Shown in pieces: positions 24,591 through 34,679 of a stretch of 64,000 nucleotides of DNA. The stretch's first letter is position 1. Each line of letters opens with the position of its first letter. The stretch is from positions 29,063 to 93,062 of IMG/VR virus record IMGVR_UViG_3300032046_000010, one strand, 5' to 3'. Under the pieces are notes generated by a model. It was not told the DNA's origin and searched no databases. It worked only from the letters and a program-made list of their open reading frames with translations. Position numbers and translations under genes: made by a program. Origin of the DNA: a virus.

Positions 24591-25763
24591 TCACAGGACC
24601 CAGTTGTAGCTCTCTGTGGTCCCGCTCGGCTCGATGATCGCCCAACGGAGCGGTTCACGGAACAGCTCCACGTTATCCACTTCCACGTCGTTGACCAGGG
24701 CCACATGAGCCATCTTGCCGTAGGCTGGCACAGGCCCAACGCCTCCCGCCGCGATGACCTGCGTGCTGTCGATGAACACCAAGGCCCCCAACCCTGCGAG
24801 CGCCCTGATGCGCAGCTTGTACCAGGCGTCCACAGCGATGGGGAATGAGGCGGATACCAACATGACGTTCAACCCGCCGACCACCCGCCAAAGCTCCACG
24901 TTGTTGAGAACGCCGGGGTACACGTTCACGTAGAAGTAGTCATTGATTGACTGCGTGAAGAACCAGAACTGGTGCCCAACGCCTGGTCCCGCCGGTCCAG
25001 TGATCTTGAACTTGTGCATCGTGATGATGTTGGTGAACGCCGTGGCTCCCTGGATGGGGATGGACGGGACCTCGATTGACCCGGCCGGGATTCTGAACGT
25101 CAGAGCCGTCGTGATCGTCGCCGGAGCGCCGGACAGCGTGGTCCACTTGCCTCGCCCCTCGTTGAACTGGTCCATGAAGTCCACCAGCGAGACTTCAAAC
25201 CGCTCCGACAGCGGGCGCATGATCTCCAGGACTCGCAGCAGCAGTTCTTCATCCAGGTTGCCATCGTCCATCACACGAATCTGTGAGGTGTACTCATCAA
25301 ACCGGGTGATGGCATCCCCGATGATCCAGAAGTCGAAGCCGATCTGCTCTTCGCCCAGGATGGTCTCACCGACGATGACACGAAAGTCGAACCAGTTGCG
25401 GATGTAGGGTGTCTTGCCCGTCAACAGCCGGATGGCGACCTCCGCCCCCAGCTCAGTGTACAACCGCTTCCAGAGCGCCGCTGCCGCTAGGATGAGCTTG
25501 CGTTTGGTGGAGGGTGACAACCTGTCGAGGATGGCGCTGTAGCGGCTGGTGAAGCCGACGATGGCGGCCAGGTAGTCCAGCAGGTCATCCGGGCACAGTT
25601 CCGGGTTGATGAGATTGGGGAGTGCCTGGATGCGCGCTTCAACCCAATCGCGCCAGTACTGTGGCCGCTCCAAGTATCGCTTCAGGAACAGACCGCCCGC
25701 ATCCCGGTCCTGATCACGGATGGGCCGGATGAGCCCTTTGTACAGGTCGAAGGTCGTCATCAT
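24591..25763 (-). CDS. Tail protein I-like baseplate component with C-terminal sugar-binding-like domain
   Basis: The first 200 of 390 residues resemble P2 gpI-type baseplate proteins (an LPNLINPELCPDDLLDYLA segment, then a helical domain and a MRPLSERFEVS helix). Residues 205-390 look like a beta-sandwich, perhaps concanavalin/LamG-like. It probably links baseplate protein J to the tailspike. Two adjacent ATGs (25763, 25760) sit behind GGAGCGG. Confidence 0.82.
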   Translation of the reverse strand: MMTTFDLYKGLIRPIRDQDRDAGGLFLKRYLERPQYWRDWVEARIQALPNLINPELCPDDLLDYLAAIVGFTSRYSAILDRLSPSTKRKLILAAAALWKRLYTELGAEVAIRLLTGKTPYIRNWFDFRVIVGETILGEEQIGFDFWIIGDAITRFDEYTSQIRVMDDGNLDEELLLRVLEIMRPLSERFEVSLVDFMDQFNEGRGKWTTLSGAPATITTALTFRIPAGSIEVPSIPIQGATAFTNIITMHKFKITGPAGPGVGHQFWFFTQSINDYFYVNVYPGVLNNVELWRVVGGLNVMLVSASFPIAVDAWYKLRIRALAGLGALVFIDSTQVIAAGGVGPVPAYGKMAHVALVNDVEVDNVELFREPLRWAIIEPSGTTESYNWVL

Positions 25764-25769
25764 CCGCTC

Positions 25770-27950
25770 CTACGGCACCAGCGTGATCGTGACGGTCCCG
25801 ATGATGGGCAACTCCTGAGCCGTCAGGATGGTGTCTGTCGCAGGAGTCACCACGATCACGTTGCGCGGCCGGGGGTCCGATTCCATGATGGCCGTCACGA
25901 TCTTGGAAACCGGGATCAGCTCACCGAACTCCCACTCCCATTCCGTGCTTTCTGTCCCGTCGCTGTTCTTCAGCTTCGCTTCTGGATTGAGCAGGGCTGT
26001 CACAGCCGCAACTGCTGACGTGAGGTTCCCGCCATAGACTGTGGCCACGACGTTGATGACCCTGGGTGTGTAGTTGACGGCCACGACCTGCTGGTTCATC
26101 ACGATGATGCCCCTGATCTTGCGGGCTGTGTCACCGTTGAAGTAGGTTTCCAGGTCGTCCAGCTCATCCGAAGTCGCCAACAGCCCGCCGTTCTTGACCA
26201 GCACCACCTCGACCGTCTTGGGGCCAAACCCTCCCTCAATTGCCAAGGCTCTGCTGAACAGGTCGGAGCCATCCGTGGTCTTGTACGACTCCACCAGATC
26301 TACCACATCCGGCACTGATGTCGCCTTCCCGAAGTTGCGTAGTGAAGCTGGACCCAGGATCTTGGCCCGCTCCAATCCTTGCGGCGTGCTACCTTCCTTC
26401 GGCGCGTAGCCCTCTGCGACACGTGGGTTGCTGACGTCTGCGATGTAGGCCACGCCGCTCCGGTTCACGACGATGGTGTTGGAACCGACGTTGCCATCCT
26501 GGTCCTCCATCGTGCGGTAGGTCGCCCTGATGTTGTCGATGCCTGCCGCCGGGACCTTCCCGTTCACACCGTCACCGAACGCGATAGTGGCTCGCCCGTC
26601 GCTGTCGAACGTGACCCTGTAGTGCTTGTCGCTGCCGTTGGAGGTGAGGAACGTCGCAACACGGGTCCAGACTTCCTCAATCGCCCCTTCGGTCACGTAG
26701 ACCATGATGCCGCTGTCCAGGACCGGGAACCGCGCCAGCGTGCACTCCTGGTCCGGCAACCCGGTGGATGAGGCCAGCGGAGCATCCTCCCGGCTCCGAC
26801 CTTGGACTACATCCGTGAAGGCATATTGTTTGCCGTACTGGATGAGGATCTTGGTCAACGTAGGAGCCACGGGCGCGAACACACTGATGATGCGGAACCT
26901 GATCCAGTACGCAGTGATGCCGTTGATCTCGGTCTTGGTCCACCACTTCGTTGCGCTCTTGGGGACCGTGTAGTCCACGTCCCTCAAACCTGGAGCGGCC
27001 GTGAAGCTGACGCTCGCGTCAACAGAGTCGTCCATCTCATCCCAATCGCGTCCCACGGTGTAGTCACGCAAGTCCAGCGACGGGACGGTCTGTCCAAGGA
27101 ATCCGACCGTGTCCACGCGGTTCACGCCGCCGACGTAGGCGCTGGCGATGTCCTGGTACGCTCCAGTCTGGTTACACCTGACGCGGATGGTGGTCCCGGT
27201 ACGGCTGGCCGTTCCCATCAGTCCGTTCAGTTCCAGCCGGAGGCCCGTGCCGATGTTGGTCACGTTGTCAGGCTTGCCATCGTCCCAATCGCCGTCATAG
27301 AACTCCCAGACACCGACAATGCCGGTGGCGGAGCCGATGATGGTGTTGCGCACCTTGTTCCACCCGATGGAAGTGTGCCCGAAGTACAAGATGTCACCAG
27401 GTGTGGCTCCGGCTCCCCAAGTCGGAGACCACGGCCCGGCTCCGTTGGCGTTGGCTGTTTCGTCCGTGTAGGCGAGCAGCACACCATCGTAGGCGAAACA
27501 AGCGACCAACTGATCCGTCCGCAAGGTTGAGAACAGTTCTGACACCTCATACTCGATGGGTGGCTCCGTCGCCGTCGCCCGCGTGGCGAACACAGCGCCC
27601 TTCGGGATGAGGTTGACAGTCGATGTGAAGGCCTGCGATAGCCTGTGGACCAACACAGCATCGGCCGGACTGGTCTGCGCCAGCTGATAGTCGATCAGCG
27701 CCAAGAGCGCCACCACGCTGTCACGGAGCCGTGCCGTGGGCAGGAACATCTCGTTGGCCGTGATGTCGAGCAGCACGTTGTTGAGGTGGGTGCTGGCGCA
27801 AATCACGGACGCCAGTTGCATGAACGGTTCCTCTGGCGACTCGTCCAGCGACAGCCCCTGGTCCCTGAAGTACTGGATCACGTCTTCAAGAAGCTCTCCA
27901 TAGTAGAACCCTGACCATTCAAAGGTCGGAACGCTCACTGTGGCCGTCAT
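25770..27950 (-). CDS. Baseplate J-like protein
   Basis: The 726-residue protein has an N-terminal wedge domain and central beta strands typical of baseplate_J family proteins of P2/Mu-type myoviruses; it is larger than the usual 300-400 residues, with an inserted middle domain. The ATG at 27950 follows GGAGGGCTGAG. Its neighbours (gp25-like wedge upstream, tail protein I downstream) match the canonical baseplate order. Confidence 0.88.
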   Translation of the reverse strand: MTATVSVPTFEWSGFYYGELLEDVIQYFRDQGLSLDESPEEPFMQLASVICASTHLNNVLLDITANEMFLPTARLRDSVVALLALIDYQLAQTSPADAVLVHRLSQAFTSTVNLIPKGAVFATRATATEPPIEYEVSELFSTLRTDQLVACFAYDGVLLAYTDETANANGAGPWSPTWGAGATPGDILYFGHTSIGWNKVRNTIIGSATGIVGVWEFYDGDWDDGKPDNVTNIGTGLRLELNGLMGTASRTGTTIRVRCNQTGAYQDIASAYVGGVNRVDTVGFLGQTVPSLDLRDYTVGRDWDEMDDSVDASVSFTAAPGLRDVDYTVPKSATKWWTKTEINGITAYWIRFRIISVFAPVAPTLTKILIQYGKQYAFTDVVQGRSREDAPLASSTGLPDQECTLARFPVLDSGIMVYVTEGAIEEVWTRVATFLTSNGSDKHYRVTFDSDGRATIAFGDGVNGKVPAAGIDNIRATYRTMEDQDGNVGSNTIVVNRSGVAYIADVSNPRVAEGYAPKEGSTPQGLERAKILGPASLRNFGKATSVPDVVDLVESYKTTDGSDLFSRALAIEGGFGPKTVEVVLVKNGGLLATSDELDDLETYFNGDTARKIRGIIVMNQQVVAVNYTPRVINVVATVYGGNLTSAVAAVTALLNPEAKLKNSDGTESTEWEWEFGELIPVSKIVTAIMESDPRPRNVIVVTPATDTILTAQELPIIGTVTITLVP

Positions 27951-27951
27951 C

Positions 27952-28350
27952 TCAGCCCTCCAGAACCCGGGCGGTGCCGAACCGCCCCACCCCAAGCCGC
28001 AGGTCCTTGGGTGTCCGTGTCTTGAGGTCGATGTACTGGATCTCGATCATCGCCTCACCGCTGTCGTTGCGTCCCAGGTTGGTGACGATGCGCTTCAGCT
28101 TCGCCCGCCCCTCCCGTTGGAACCTGGCAAAGCGCCGCTCGATGTACTCATGGATACGCCCGCGCACGGCTCCGTCGTTGATGTCGAACACGTTGTCTTC
28201 ACTGATGCCGACGTTCGTGAACGGGTTGTCGCACTCGCAATCGCTCAAGGACAGCGCGATGATCTTGGCCAGCTGCTCGCTCTCATCCTCAATCATCCGT
28301 GCCTTCCCGCCGGGACCAGGCAACACGGGAATCTGTAGACCTCGCAGCAT
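27952..28350 (-). CDS. gp25/gpW-like baseplate wedge protein
   Basis: The 132-residue protein matches the small lysozyme-like gp25 wedge family: an acidic start, DNPFTNVGIS, a helix with IHEYIERRFARFQRE and a final basic strand pair. It should join the baseplate wedge to the tail sheath. Length is typical. Confidence 0.88.
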   Translation of the reverse strand: MLRGLQIPVLPGPGGKARMIEDESEQLAKIIALSLSDCECDNPFTNVGISEDNVFDINDGAVRGRIHEYIERRFARFQREGRAKLKRIVTNLGRNDSGEAMIEIQYIDLKTRTPKDLRLGVGRFGTARVLEG

Positions 28351-28354
28351 CGCC

Positions 28355-28501
28355 TCACTCCTTGAAAGAGGATACCGCGCCCGGGTCGCCGGACGGAACC
28401 CACACCAACTTCCTGCGTGCTTCCTGGGCCCCTTCCCTTGCTACATAGGGCGACCCAGGTGTTGACCTGAGAGGCTGCAGCGCAATGGAATAGCCTGGCA
28501 T
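28355..28501 (-). CDS. 48-residue hypothetical protein between spike and wedge genes
   Basis: This small frame starts at ATG 28501, five bases after the spike gene stop, behind GGTGGAG, and ends at a TGA five bases before the gp25-like ATG. It fills an otherwise unexplained 150-base gap. The product begins MPGYSIALQPLRSTPGSPY. It may be a small baseplate or spike-associated protein. Confidence 0.65.
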   Translation of the reverse strand: MPGYSIALQPLRSTPGSPYVAREGAQEARRKLVWVPSGDPGAVSSFKE

Positions 28502-28506
28502 CAAGG

Positions 28507-29229
28507 TCACTCCACCAGGTGTTTCGTGGAAAGGACTGAAGTTGGCGGTGGCGTAAGTGGCGGCGGTGATGGCGGGCTTGGCGGACCAGGAGCCGCTGTC
28601 GGGTGAACATGCCCGCTGAAAATGGGGATCAGAGTGCTGGTGATCCAGTTGACCAGGGTCTCACCCTTGACCAGGTGCTCCGTCGCTCCGGCTCCGACCT
28701 TGATGCCTGCCGCCTCCATCTCGATGCCGCTGGCCTTCCACTCGATGTAGTGCCCATCCTTGGAGAGCACCTTCACACCATTGGTGCTGAGCAACAAGCT
28801 GTTGCCGCTCTTGTCCTGTAGCAGCGCCTGTTCCTGCCCCTCCGTGTCATCAAACAGCAGGATGTTGCCGGCCGGGGTACGGATGCCGCGCCGCTTCGGG
28901 TAGTTGGTCTTGAAGTCATCCGGCAGCTGCTGTGCTTCGTTGTACAGCGCGGCCCGGTAGCGTGCGTTGGGTGCTACCAGTGACGACTCGCCAGGCATCT
29001 CATCAGACTTCATGCTGTCGGTCACTTCCAGCTCAACCTGGTCGCCCTCGTCAGGTGGAAAGAACCAGCCAGCCAACTTGCTCGACACGTAGGGGAAGCA
29101 CGGTTCAATCCAGTAGGGCAACTCACGGTCGGTGCGGACCAGCCCGGGGCATCGAGCCTTGATGCGCCCTCGCTGCTCCGGGTCCTCCACGTTGGTCACA
29201 ACCCCAATCTGGATCGTCACGTTCCTCAT
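28507..29229 (-). CDS. Baseplate spike, gpV/gp45-like with OB fold
   Basis: The 240-residue protein has an N-terminal OB-like domain (VVTNVEDPEQRGRIKARCPG) and a beta-repeat stalk. A tip region contains SGHVHPTAAPGPP, whose HxH resembles the metal-binding tip of membrane-piercing spikes. It overlaps the hub gene by four bases. It would puncture the outer membrane when the tail contracts. Confidence 0.88.
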   Translation of the reverse strand: MRNVTIQIGVVTNVEDPEQRGRIKARCPGLVRTDRELPYWIEPCFPYVSSKLAGWFFPPDEGDQVELEVTDSMKSDEMPGESSLVAPNARYRAALYNEAQQLPDDFKTNYPKRRGIRTPAGNILLFDDTEGQEQALLQDKSGNSLLLSTNGVKVLSKDGHYIEWKASGIEMEAAGIKVGAGATEHLVKGETLVNWITSTLIPIFSGHVHPTAAPGPPSPPSPPPLTPPPTSVLSTKHLVE

Positions 29230-30689
29230 GACTCCAGCACCTTGTTCGCCTTGAACTCCGTCTTGAAGCCCTGGTCTGGAACAAACTTGTGACGGACCAT
29301 CGTCAGTTCCCAGTTGCCGTCAAGCCGCGCTCCCAGCCCCACCAGACGATGAACTTGACGTGCCTTCAGGGTCTCAATCCCGATCAACTCGCCGGTCCCG
29401 GTCACGAAGCTGTTGCGCCGCGCTCTCATCCACCTGCGCGCAAAGTCCAGCGCGTCTGCTGCGCTCGTGAACGGCCTGTCCGATACCACATCGATGGCGT
29501 GCCCAGCCGCAGCGATTCGCAGCGAGGTGGCTGATGTGATCTCTTCTTCAACGTGTTGTGTCTCGGTCCCGGCTCGCATCCGGCCGTCCGGCCGTCGTGT
29601 TGCCGTGTGGCGGGAGGCCCGGCCCGCGCCGCTCTGGTAACGGGGGTTTGAGCCTGCTTCGGTCGCGCCTTCCTCCGTGATGTACTGCCAGTCGCCGGTC
29701 ACCCGGTCCCAGTACATCACCTTGACCTCTGCCACGCCGTCGTCCAGGCTGTATTCCGGGTCAAAGCTCAGTAGCGTTGATTGACTCCCGGCCCGGTATC
29801 GGAAAGTGTAGATGGGGTCCTGGTTCTCAGGGAACGACCGCCAGTGTAGCACCCACACCTTCCGGCCGCTGTAGTCATAGTCCACCCAGAAGTCACGGCT
29901 GTTGACGTTGGCCAGTCCCTGGACCAGTGCATAGTCGCTCATGTCGCGCTTCTGAACCACATCGTCAACCCGGTCGGTGTCGTCCACTTCAGCCAGGAAC
30001 CCGTATTTGTCCGCGATGTTCCTGATGACCTCGCTGTGAGTCATCTGCGGGAACACCGCGCCCTCTTCATCGTCCTGCGCGCCCCTCCGCTCCGTCCGGC
30101 CGTTGCCCACCACCTTGATCTCGCTCCGCTCCCCCATCATCAGCTTGGAGGCATCGAAGCCGGTGATCTCCAACCCAGACATCCCCTCCTGCGGGAACCT
30201 GGGCGCATGACGCCACAGCTTAGCACGTCCCAGATGAACAGACCGACTGTATGGGCCGTAGCCTCCCAGGATGTCTACCTCGTTGCCGGGCAGGAACACC
30301 TTGTGGGATGTGAAGTCGGGCATCATCTGGTTCTCAGGGTCTGAAGCCTCGCCCAGCACATCGAACTGGTGAGACGGATTCAGGATGTGAATCTTGAGCT
30401 TGTCGCACATCCCGACAGCCGTCTCATACTCAACCAGTTGGATGAACCTGGTGATGTCCTGCCAGATCCACTCGCCCTCGACCTCGACCGCATAGAACGG
30501 TCCCAGGTCATCCCCGAACATCCGGCCTCCCGGCCCGCTGAACGACATCGCCGCAGCTGGATCAGGGGTCACGAACGGGTTGTTGGGCGACAACGCAATC
30601 GTGCGCGGGGTACGGAACCCGGGAACCCGCCCGCGTGGCGGTCCATAGAATGGGTTGACGCTGGACAGGGTCGGCGGCATCAGCTCCAT
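29226..30689 (-). CDS. Baseplate hub, gpD/gp27-like
   Basis: The 487-residue protein shows the late-control gpD/T4 gp27 pattern: an early DITRFIQLVEYE segment, a central GLEITGFDASKLMMGE strand-helix and a RWMRARRNSFVTGTGELIGI section near the end. It forms the ring from tube to spike. ATG 30689 touches AGGAG directly, so the in-frame ATG at 30680 (TGATG overlap, GGAG three bases away) may be the real start. Confidence 0.85.
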   Translation of the reverse strand: MELMPPTLSSVNPFYGPPRGRVPGFRTPRTIALSPNNPFVTPDPAAAMSFSGPGGRMFGDDLGPFYAVEVEGEWIWQDITRFIQLVEYETAVGMCDKLKIHILNPSHQFDVLGEASDPENQMMPDFTSHKVFLPGNEVDILGGYGPYSRSVHLGRAKLWRHAPRFPQEGMSGLEITGFDASKLMMGERSEIKVVGNGRTERRGAQDDEEGAVFPQMTHSEVIRNIADKYGFLAEVDDTDRVDDVVQKRDMSDYALVQGLANVNSRDFWVDYDYSGRKVWVLHWRSFPENQDPIYTFRYRAGSQSTLLSFDPEYSLDDGVAEVKVMYWDRVTGDWQYITEEGATEAGSNPRYQSGAGRASRHTATRRPDGRMRAGTETQHVEEEITSATSLRIAAAGHAIDVVSDRPFTSAADALDFARRWMRARRNSFVTGTGELIGIETLKARQVHRLVGLGARLDGNWELTMVRHKFVPDQGFKTEFKANKVLES

Positions 30690-31441
30690 CTCCTGATGCT
30701 GTGGCTGATGTAGTCTCGGTTCAGCCGGTTGAAGGCTTGCTGCCGGAGTGTGACGAACGCCTCTGTGCGGACCAGCGGGATGGAGTACGGTTCCACCCTG
30801 TCATAGCGGAGGTCACGAGGGTCGGGGCAGATGACCAGTTCGCCTTCGGTCAGGATGGCCTGGTAGGGATGCCGCCTCCGCAACAGGTCGCCCAAGTGCG
30901 GGTTCAGGTAGATGGAGCTGGACACGTGTTCGTAGGTTTCGCCGCTCGCCGCTCTGTAGTAGCGCGTCCCAACCGGAGGCGCATTGGGGTCCGACAACTC
31001 GATGTCAAATGACGTGTAGCGGCGCATGGTGATGGACAGGACCGCTCCGCGCAGCGAGCCATCATTGCGCAAACTGTCGTACTTGATGCCGCCGATGCCC
31101 TCGACCACCACGCGCTCGTTGACGACCGTTCCCCAGACAAACCGGAAGATGTGCGGCCGTCCCAGGTCTGCGTCCGGCTTGATCAGGTCCTTGAGTTGCT
31201 TCAGCCGGTCATCGATGTTGTCCTGGCTGTGCTTGGCGAACAGCCGGACCTCGATGCGCACCTGCCGACTCTGTCCGTGGGTCCACTGCGTGATCGGGTC
31301 CTCACGGCTCAGCGCGAACACTTCACTGAACGATGTGGAGACTTCCTCACCCACGCTGATGGCGGGGTACTCACCCTCAAACTCATCGCCACCGTCCAGG
31401 TCGATGAGCTTCCAATGCTGCTGGTTTCCCGGCTTGCTCAT
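30680..31441 (-). CDS. LysM-containing tail/hub protein, gp53-like
   Basis: The 253-residue protein has an N-terminal beta-rich domain and a C-terminal LysM-like module (SGETYEHVSSSIYLNPHLGD, then GELVICPDP). This arrangement occurs in contractile-tail tube-end or wedge proteins (T4 gp53 type) encoded between tape measure and hub. ATG 31441 follows TAGGAGCGCGAG. Confidence 0.85.
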   Translation of the reverse strand: MSKPGNQQHWKLIDLDGGDEFEGEYPAISVGEEVSTSFSEVFALSREDPITQWTHGQSRQVRIEVRLFAKHSQDNIDDRLKQLKDLIKPDADLGRPHIFRFVWGTVVNERVVVEGIGGIKYDSLRNDGSLRGAVLSITMRRYTSFDIELSDPNAPPVGTRYYRAASGETYEHVSSSIYLNPHLGDLLRRRHPYQAILTEGELVICPDPRDLRYDRVEPYSIPLVRTEAFVTLRQQAFNRLNRDYISHSIRRWS

Positions 31442-31450
31442 CTCGCGCTC

Positions 31451-34400
31451 CTACGCCGGTGCCGGCAGGTCGGTTGCCCGAACCACCGCCGCTCTGCGTT
31501 GCCACGGTGTCGTCTCAAACCCGGCCCGCTCCCGCGTCTCACGGGTATGCCTGGAGCTAGCAGAGGACACGCAGCGTCCGTCAATGTTGGTCTGCGCCGT
31601 GATGTCGAAGTTGGCGTCAACCGTTGGTGCTCCGCCCGGGGTATCCTCCGGCCTTGGCGGAGTAGTCTGCGCCGCCCGCTCTGCCCCGATGGCTCCTGCT
31701 GCTGCTGGGAGCCGCGATGGGATCACCATCATCGTCGCCGGTCCTGCCGCCTCGACATATGACTTGGGAGCGGCTGCCTTGTCTAGCGCAGCTTGCCCCT
31801 CTTTGATCCTTCTGACTTGATCAATGATTCCTTGGGCTTGTGAAATGCCTCCCAGAATCCCGCTAACCTTGTCCCAGACCCATTGCAGTCCCTGTACGAT
31901 TCCGGTGATGACCGCTCCGACTGCTTTGAACGCAAGCGTCAGTGCCCCGCCGACCGTGTCCACCAACGGCTTGATGATGTTGTTGTAGACCCAGCCCAGC
32001 ACATCGAAGATGCCCATCACCACGACCTTGATGGCCTCAAACGCAGGCTTGAGATTCTCCCACAACCACTTGCCGATGGCAGAGATGACGCTGAAGATGG
32101 GCTGGAGAATGGACCAGATTGCTTGGAGCACCCCGTACACGAATCCCATCAGGACTCGACCGATCTCCCAGACGGCCGCAAGGATGGGTCGCAACACTGT
32201 CATGATGGTGTTGAAGGCGAATGAGAGGACATCGGCCAACCAACTGAACTCGTTGATCAGCCATGCCACCTTCTCACCAACCCAACCAACGATGGTTCCC
32301 ACGAACGCAAACACTTCACCAAGGAAGCTGAAGGCGTCCGACAGGATGCCCATCAGGGATGCCAACCCTTCCCTGATTCCGTTTACGAACCTCATCGTGA
32401 AGCCCCAAACAGCGTTCAGGATGGCGAACACACCGCTGAAGATGCTGGCGAGTCCGTTGGCCAGCCCGTAGATAGCCGCCCGAATCGAAGCGCTGAGGAT
32501 GTTCCACTGCTCGGCTAGACCGACCGTTAGCATGTTGAGAACGCTGCCAAGGTTCTGGACCACGGTCATGATGAAGCCGAACGTCTGCTGGATGGCCGGG
32601 ATGAGCGCTTGCGTGAACAGGAAGGTCACGCCGTCTGCGATGTCGAGCAGGATGCCACTCACCAGACTTGCGAAGCTACGCCACCAAGCCAGGATAGACT
32701 CGCCGCTGGTGGTGAAGACAGACACGATGTTGCTCCACACCGCCGACAGCATGTCCGCAAAGCTGATCACGGCAGGCATCAGGACCTCGCCCAGCTGCCG
32801 ACCGAACTCAATGACCGGCTTCAGGATGGCTTCAAAGACAGCCAACGCCCTCCGGCCAAACTCCACGGTCATGTCCTTCATCCGCAGCAGGGTGTCGGTG
32901 ACTGAGTCCCCATCTTCCCTGGCGGCGAGGAAGAACACACCAAGCGCCGCTCCTACGATTGCGAGGACAGGCAGGAGTGCGGTCATAGCCATCAGCAAGC
33001 CTCCCGCTCCGCTGATGATATTGACCAGACCGCCTGCGATCATCCCCACCCACTTCAAACCCATCATCAAAGGCATCAACGCCGCTGCGGCCATCGTGAT
33101 GACTGTGACCCACTTCATGATCTGCGCCGTATCGGTTTCCCCAAACACGCCGCCGATCTTATCAGCCATCTCGCTGAATGCCGACTTCACGGACGCCCAA
33201 GCGGAGCGGAGCGTGTTGAACCCGTACAACACGCCCAAAGCCATCTGAACGGTCGTGCGTCCAAACTCTTGCTCAAGCGCTGTGACGTCGATGATGCCGG
33301 ATGAGGTATCCTTGAGCCTGTTCAGCGTGTACAGGAACTTGTTCAGCGCCCCTACAGCATTCAGGACGGCCCCAGCCATCGGCTTGAGGAAGCTGACGAA
33401 CATCGTGATGCCCAATCCCTGGAAGCTGGACCTGAGCAGTTTGATGGCACCTTCCAAGTTGTCCAAGCGCCTCGCCGCCATTGCTGAAGCCGCACCGACC
33501 TTTCGGCCGTACTGGTCTGTCATGTCTCCCGCGTCTTGTAGCTCCGTCGTCAGCGCCCTCAGCGCGTCCGTTCCCTGCGCTTCCAATGCTCTGAAAGCGC
33601 GTGTGCCCGTATCCCTGAACAGCGTGAACAACAGCTGGTCACGCTTGATTGGATCTTCGATGTTGGTTAGCGCCGCTGATACGTTGTCCACGATGTCAGC
33701 AATGGGTCTGAGGCTCCCGTCCGCGTTGCGGAACGATAGGCCAAGCTGTGTCGCAGCCTTGGCGGCACGGGGCGTCATGGTCAACAGCCCCTTCAGCATC
33801 GCCTCCATCGCCGTTCCCGATTGACTCGACTGAAGGCCAGCGTTTGACATCATGCCCATCGCTGCGGTAGCTTCCTCAAACGACACACCGGATGAGGCTG
33901 CCATCATTGCGACGTATTTGAATCCCTCGCCCAGCCCTGAGATGGAAGTGTTCGTGCGAGCCGAAGCCAAGGCCAGCACGTCAGCGACTCGCTGAGAATC
34001 TGACATCTCCAAGCTCATGCCGCGCAACACGGTAGTGATGATGCTGGCGGCTTGCTCAAGCCCCATCCCTTCGGCCGCTGCCGCTCCCAACACGCCGCCG
34101 ATGGCGTCGATGGATGCCTGCGTGTCGAAACCAGCGCGTGCAAGAATCTCCAAACCTTGCGCAGCTTCCGTCGCTGTGAAGACAGTTGAGATCCCCAGTT
34201 CCATCGCCGTGTCGGCTAGCCGCTTCATGTCGGATTCCGATGCTTGCGACACCGCCGATACAGCGCCCATCTGTGCTTCAAACTTGTACGCCGAACGGGC
34301 CAAGTATCCTAGCCCGATTCCGACCGGCAGAAGCGCCATCCCCAGGCTGGAGAAACCAGAAGACATCGTTGCGATGGAAGCCTTGGCCCGCATCGCGCTG

Positions 34401-34504
34401 GCCTGAAGTCCCTTGAACCCCAGATTCGCCTTGTTCATCCCCGACAGCGCTTGTGTGCTGTCGAAGGTTAGGACTCCGCCCAGTCCGATGGTCTCATACG
34501 CCAT
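31451..34504 (-). CDS. Tail tape measure protein
   Basis: The 1017-residue protein has the TP901-type tape-measure core near residues 75-330 (Ala-rich helices with MSNAGLQSSQSGTAMEAMLK), membrane-spanning hydrophobic segments near 480-540 and a second hydrophobic series at 640-850, then a Pro-rich end. It sets tail length and may help DNA cross the inner membrane. Its start overlaps the chaperone reading frame by 11 bases. Confidence 0.92.
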   Translation of the reverse strand: MAYETIGLGGVLTFDSTQALSGMNKANLGFKGLQASAMRAKASIATMSSGFSSLGMALLPVGIGLGYLARSAYKFEAQMGAVSAVSQASESDMKRLADTAMELGISTVFTATEAAQGLEILARAGFDTQASIDAIGGVLGAAAAEGMGLEQAASIITTVLRGMSLEMSDSQRVADVLALASARTNTSISGLGEGFKYVAMMAASSGVSFEEATAAMGMMSNAGLQSSQSGTAMEAMLKGLLTMTPRAAKAATQLGLSFRNADGSLRPIADIVDNVSAALTNIEDPIKRDQLLFTLFRDTGTRAFRALEAQGTDALRALTTELQDAGDMTDQYGRKVGAASAMAARRLDNLEGAIKLLRSSFQGLGITMFVSFLKPMAGAVLNAVGALNKFLYTLNRLKDTSSGIIDVTALEQEFGRTTVQMALGVLYGFNTLRSAWASVKSAFSEMADKIGGVFGETDTAQIMKWVTVITMAAAALMPLMMGLKWVGMIAGGLVNIISGAGGLLMAMTALLPVLAIVGAALGVFFLAAREDGDSVTDTLLRMKDMTVEFGRRALAVFEAILKPVIEFGRQLGEVLMPAVISFADMLSAVWSNIVSVFTTSGESILAWWRSFASLVSGILLDIADGVTFLFTQALIPAIQQTFGFIMTVVQNLGSVLNMLTVGLAEQWNILSASIRAAIYGLANGLASIFSGVFAILNAVWGFTMRFVNGIREGLASLMGILSDAFSFLGEVFAFVGTIVGWVGEKVAWLINEFSWLADVLSFAFNTIMTVLRPILAAVWEIGRVLMGFVYGVLQAIWSILQPIFSVISAIGKWLWENLKPAFEAIKVVVMGIFDVLGWVYNNIIKPLVDTVGGALTLAFKAVGAVITGIVQGLQWVWDKVSGILGGISQAQGIIDQVRRIKEGQAALDKAAAPKSYVEAAGPATMMVIPSRLPAAAGAIGAERAAQTTPPRPEDTPGGAPTVDANFDITAQTNIDGRCVSSASSRHTRETRERAGFETTPWQRRAAVVRATDLPAPA

Positions 34505-34679
34505 GACCGCCTCGCCGCTTCGCCAAGCTGTCTTGCCGTGATCGTTCTGCGCTCTTGACCTCCCGCTTCCGCTGATCGATCAGCCTCTGGAGCAGCCCAT
34601 GACGCCAGGCAGGCGTCATTGACTCGATGTCCCCCAGCGTGACGCTCGTGTTGTACGTCAGCTGGAAGACTTCATCCAT
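34494..34679 (-). CDS. C-terminal part of tail assembly chaperone, reached by -1 frameshift
   Basis: The 61-codon frame begins at an ATG overlapping the upstream stop (TGATG) and lies in the -1 frame relative to the gene upstream. From the slippery site at 34715-34724 this frame is open without a stop into MDEVFQLTYN, so a frameshift would fuse it to the upstream protein. Fusions of this kind just before the tape measure gene (the lambda G/GT arrangement) chaperone the tape measure. It may also be made alone from its own ATG. Confidence 0.8.
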   Translation of the reverse strand: MDEVFQLTYNTSVTLGDIESMTPAWRHGLLQRLIDQRKREVKSAERSRQDSLAKRRGGHGV

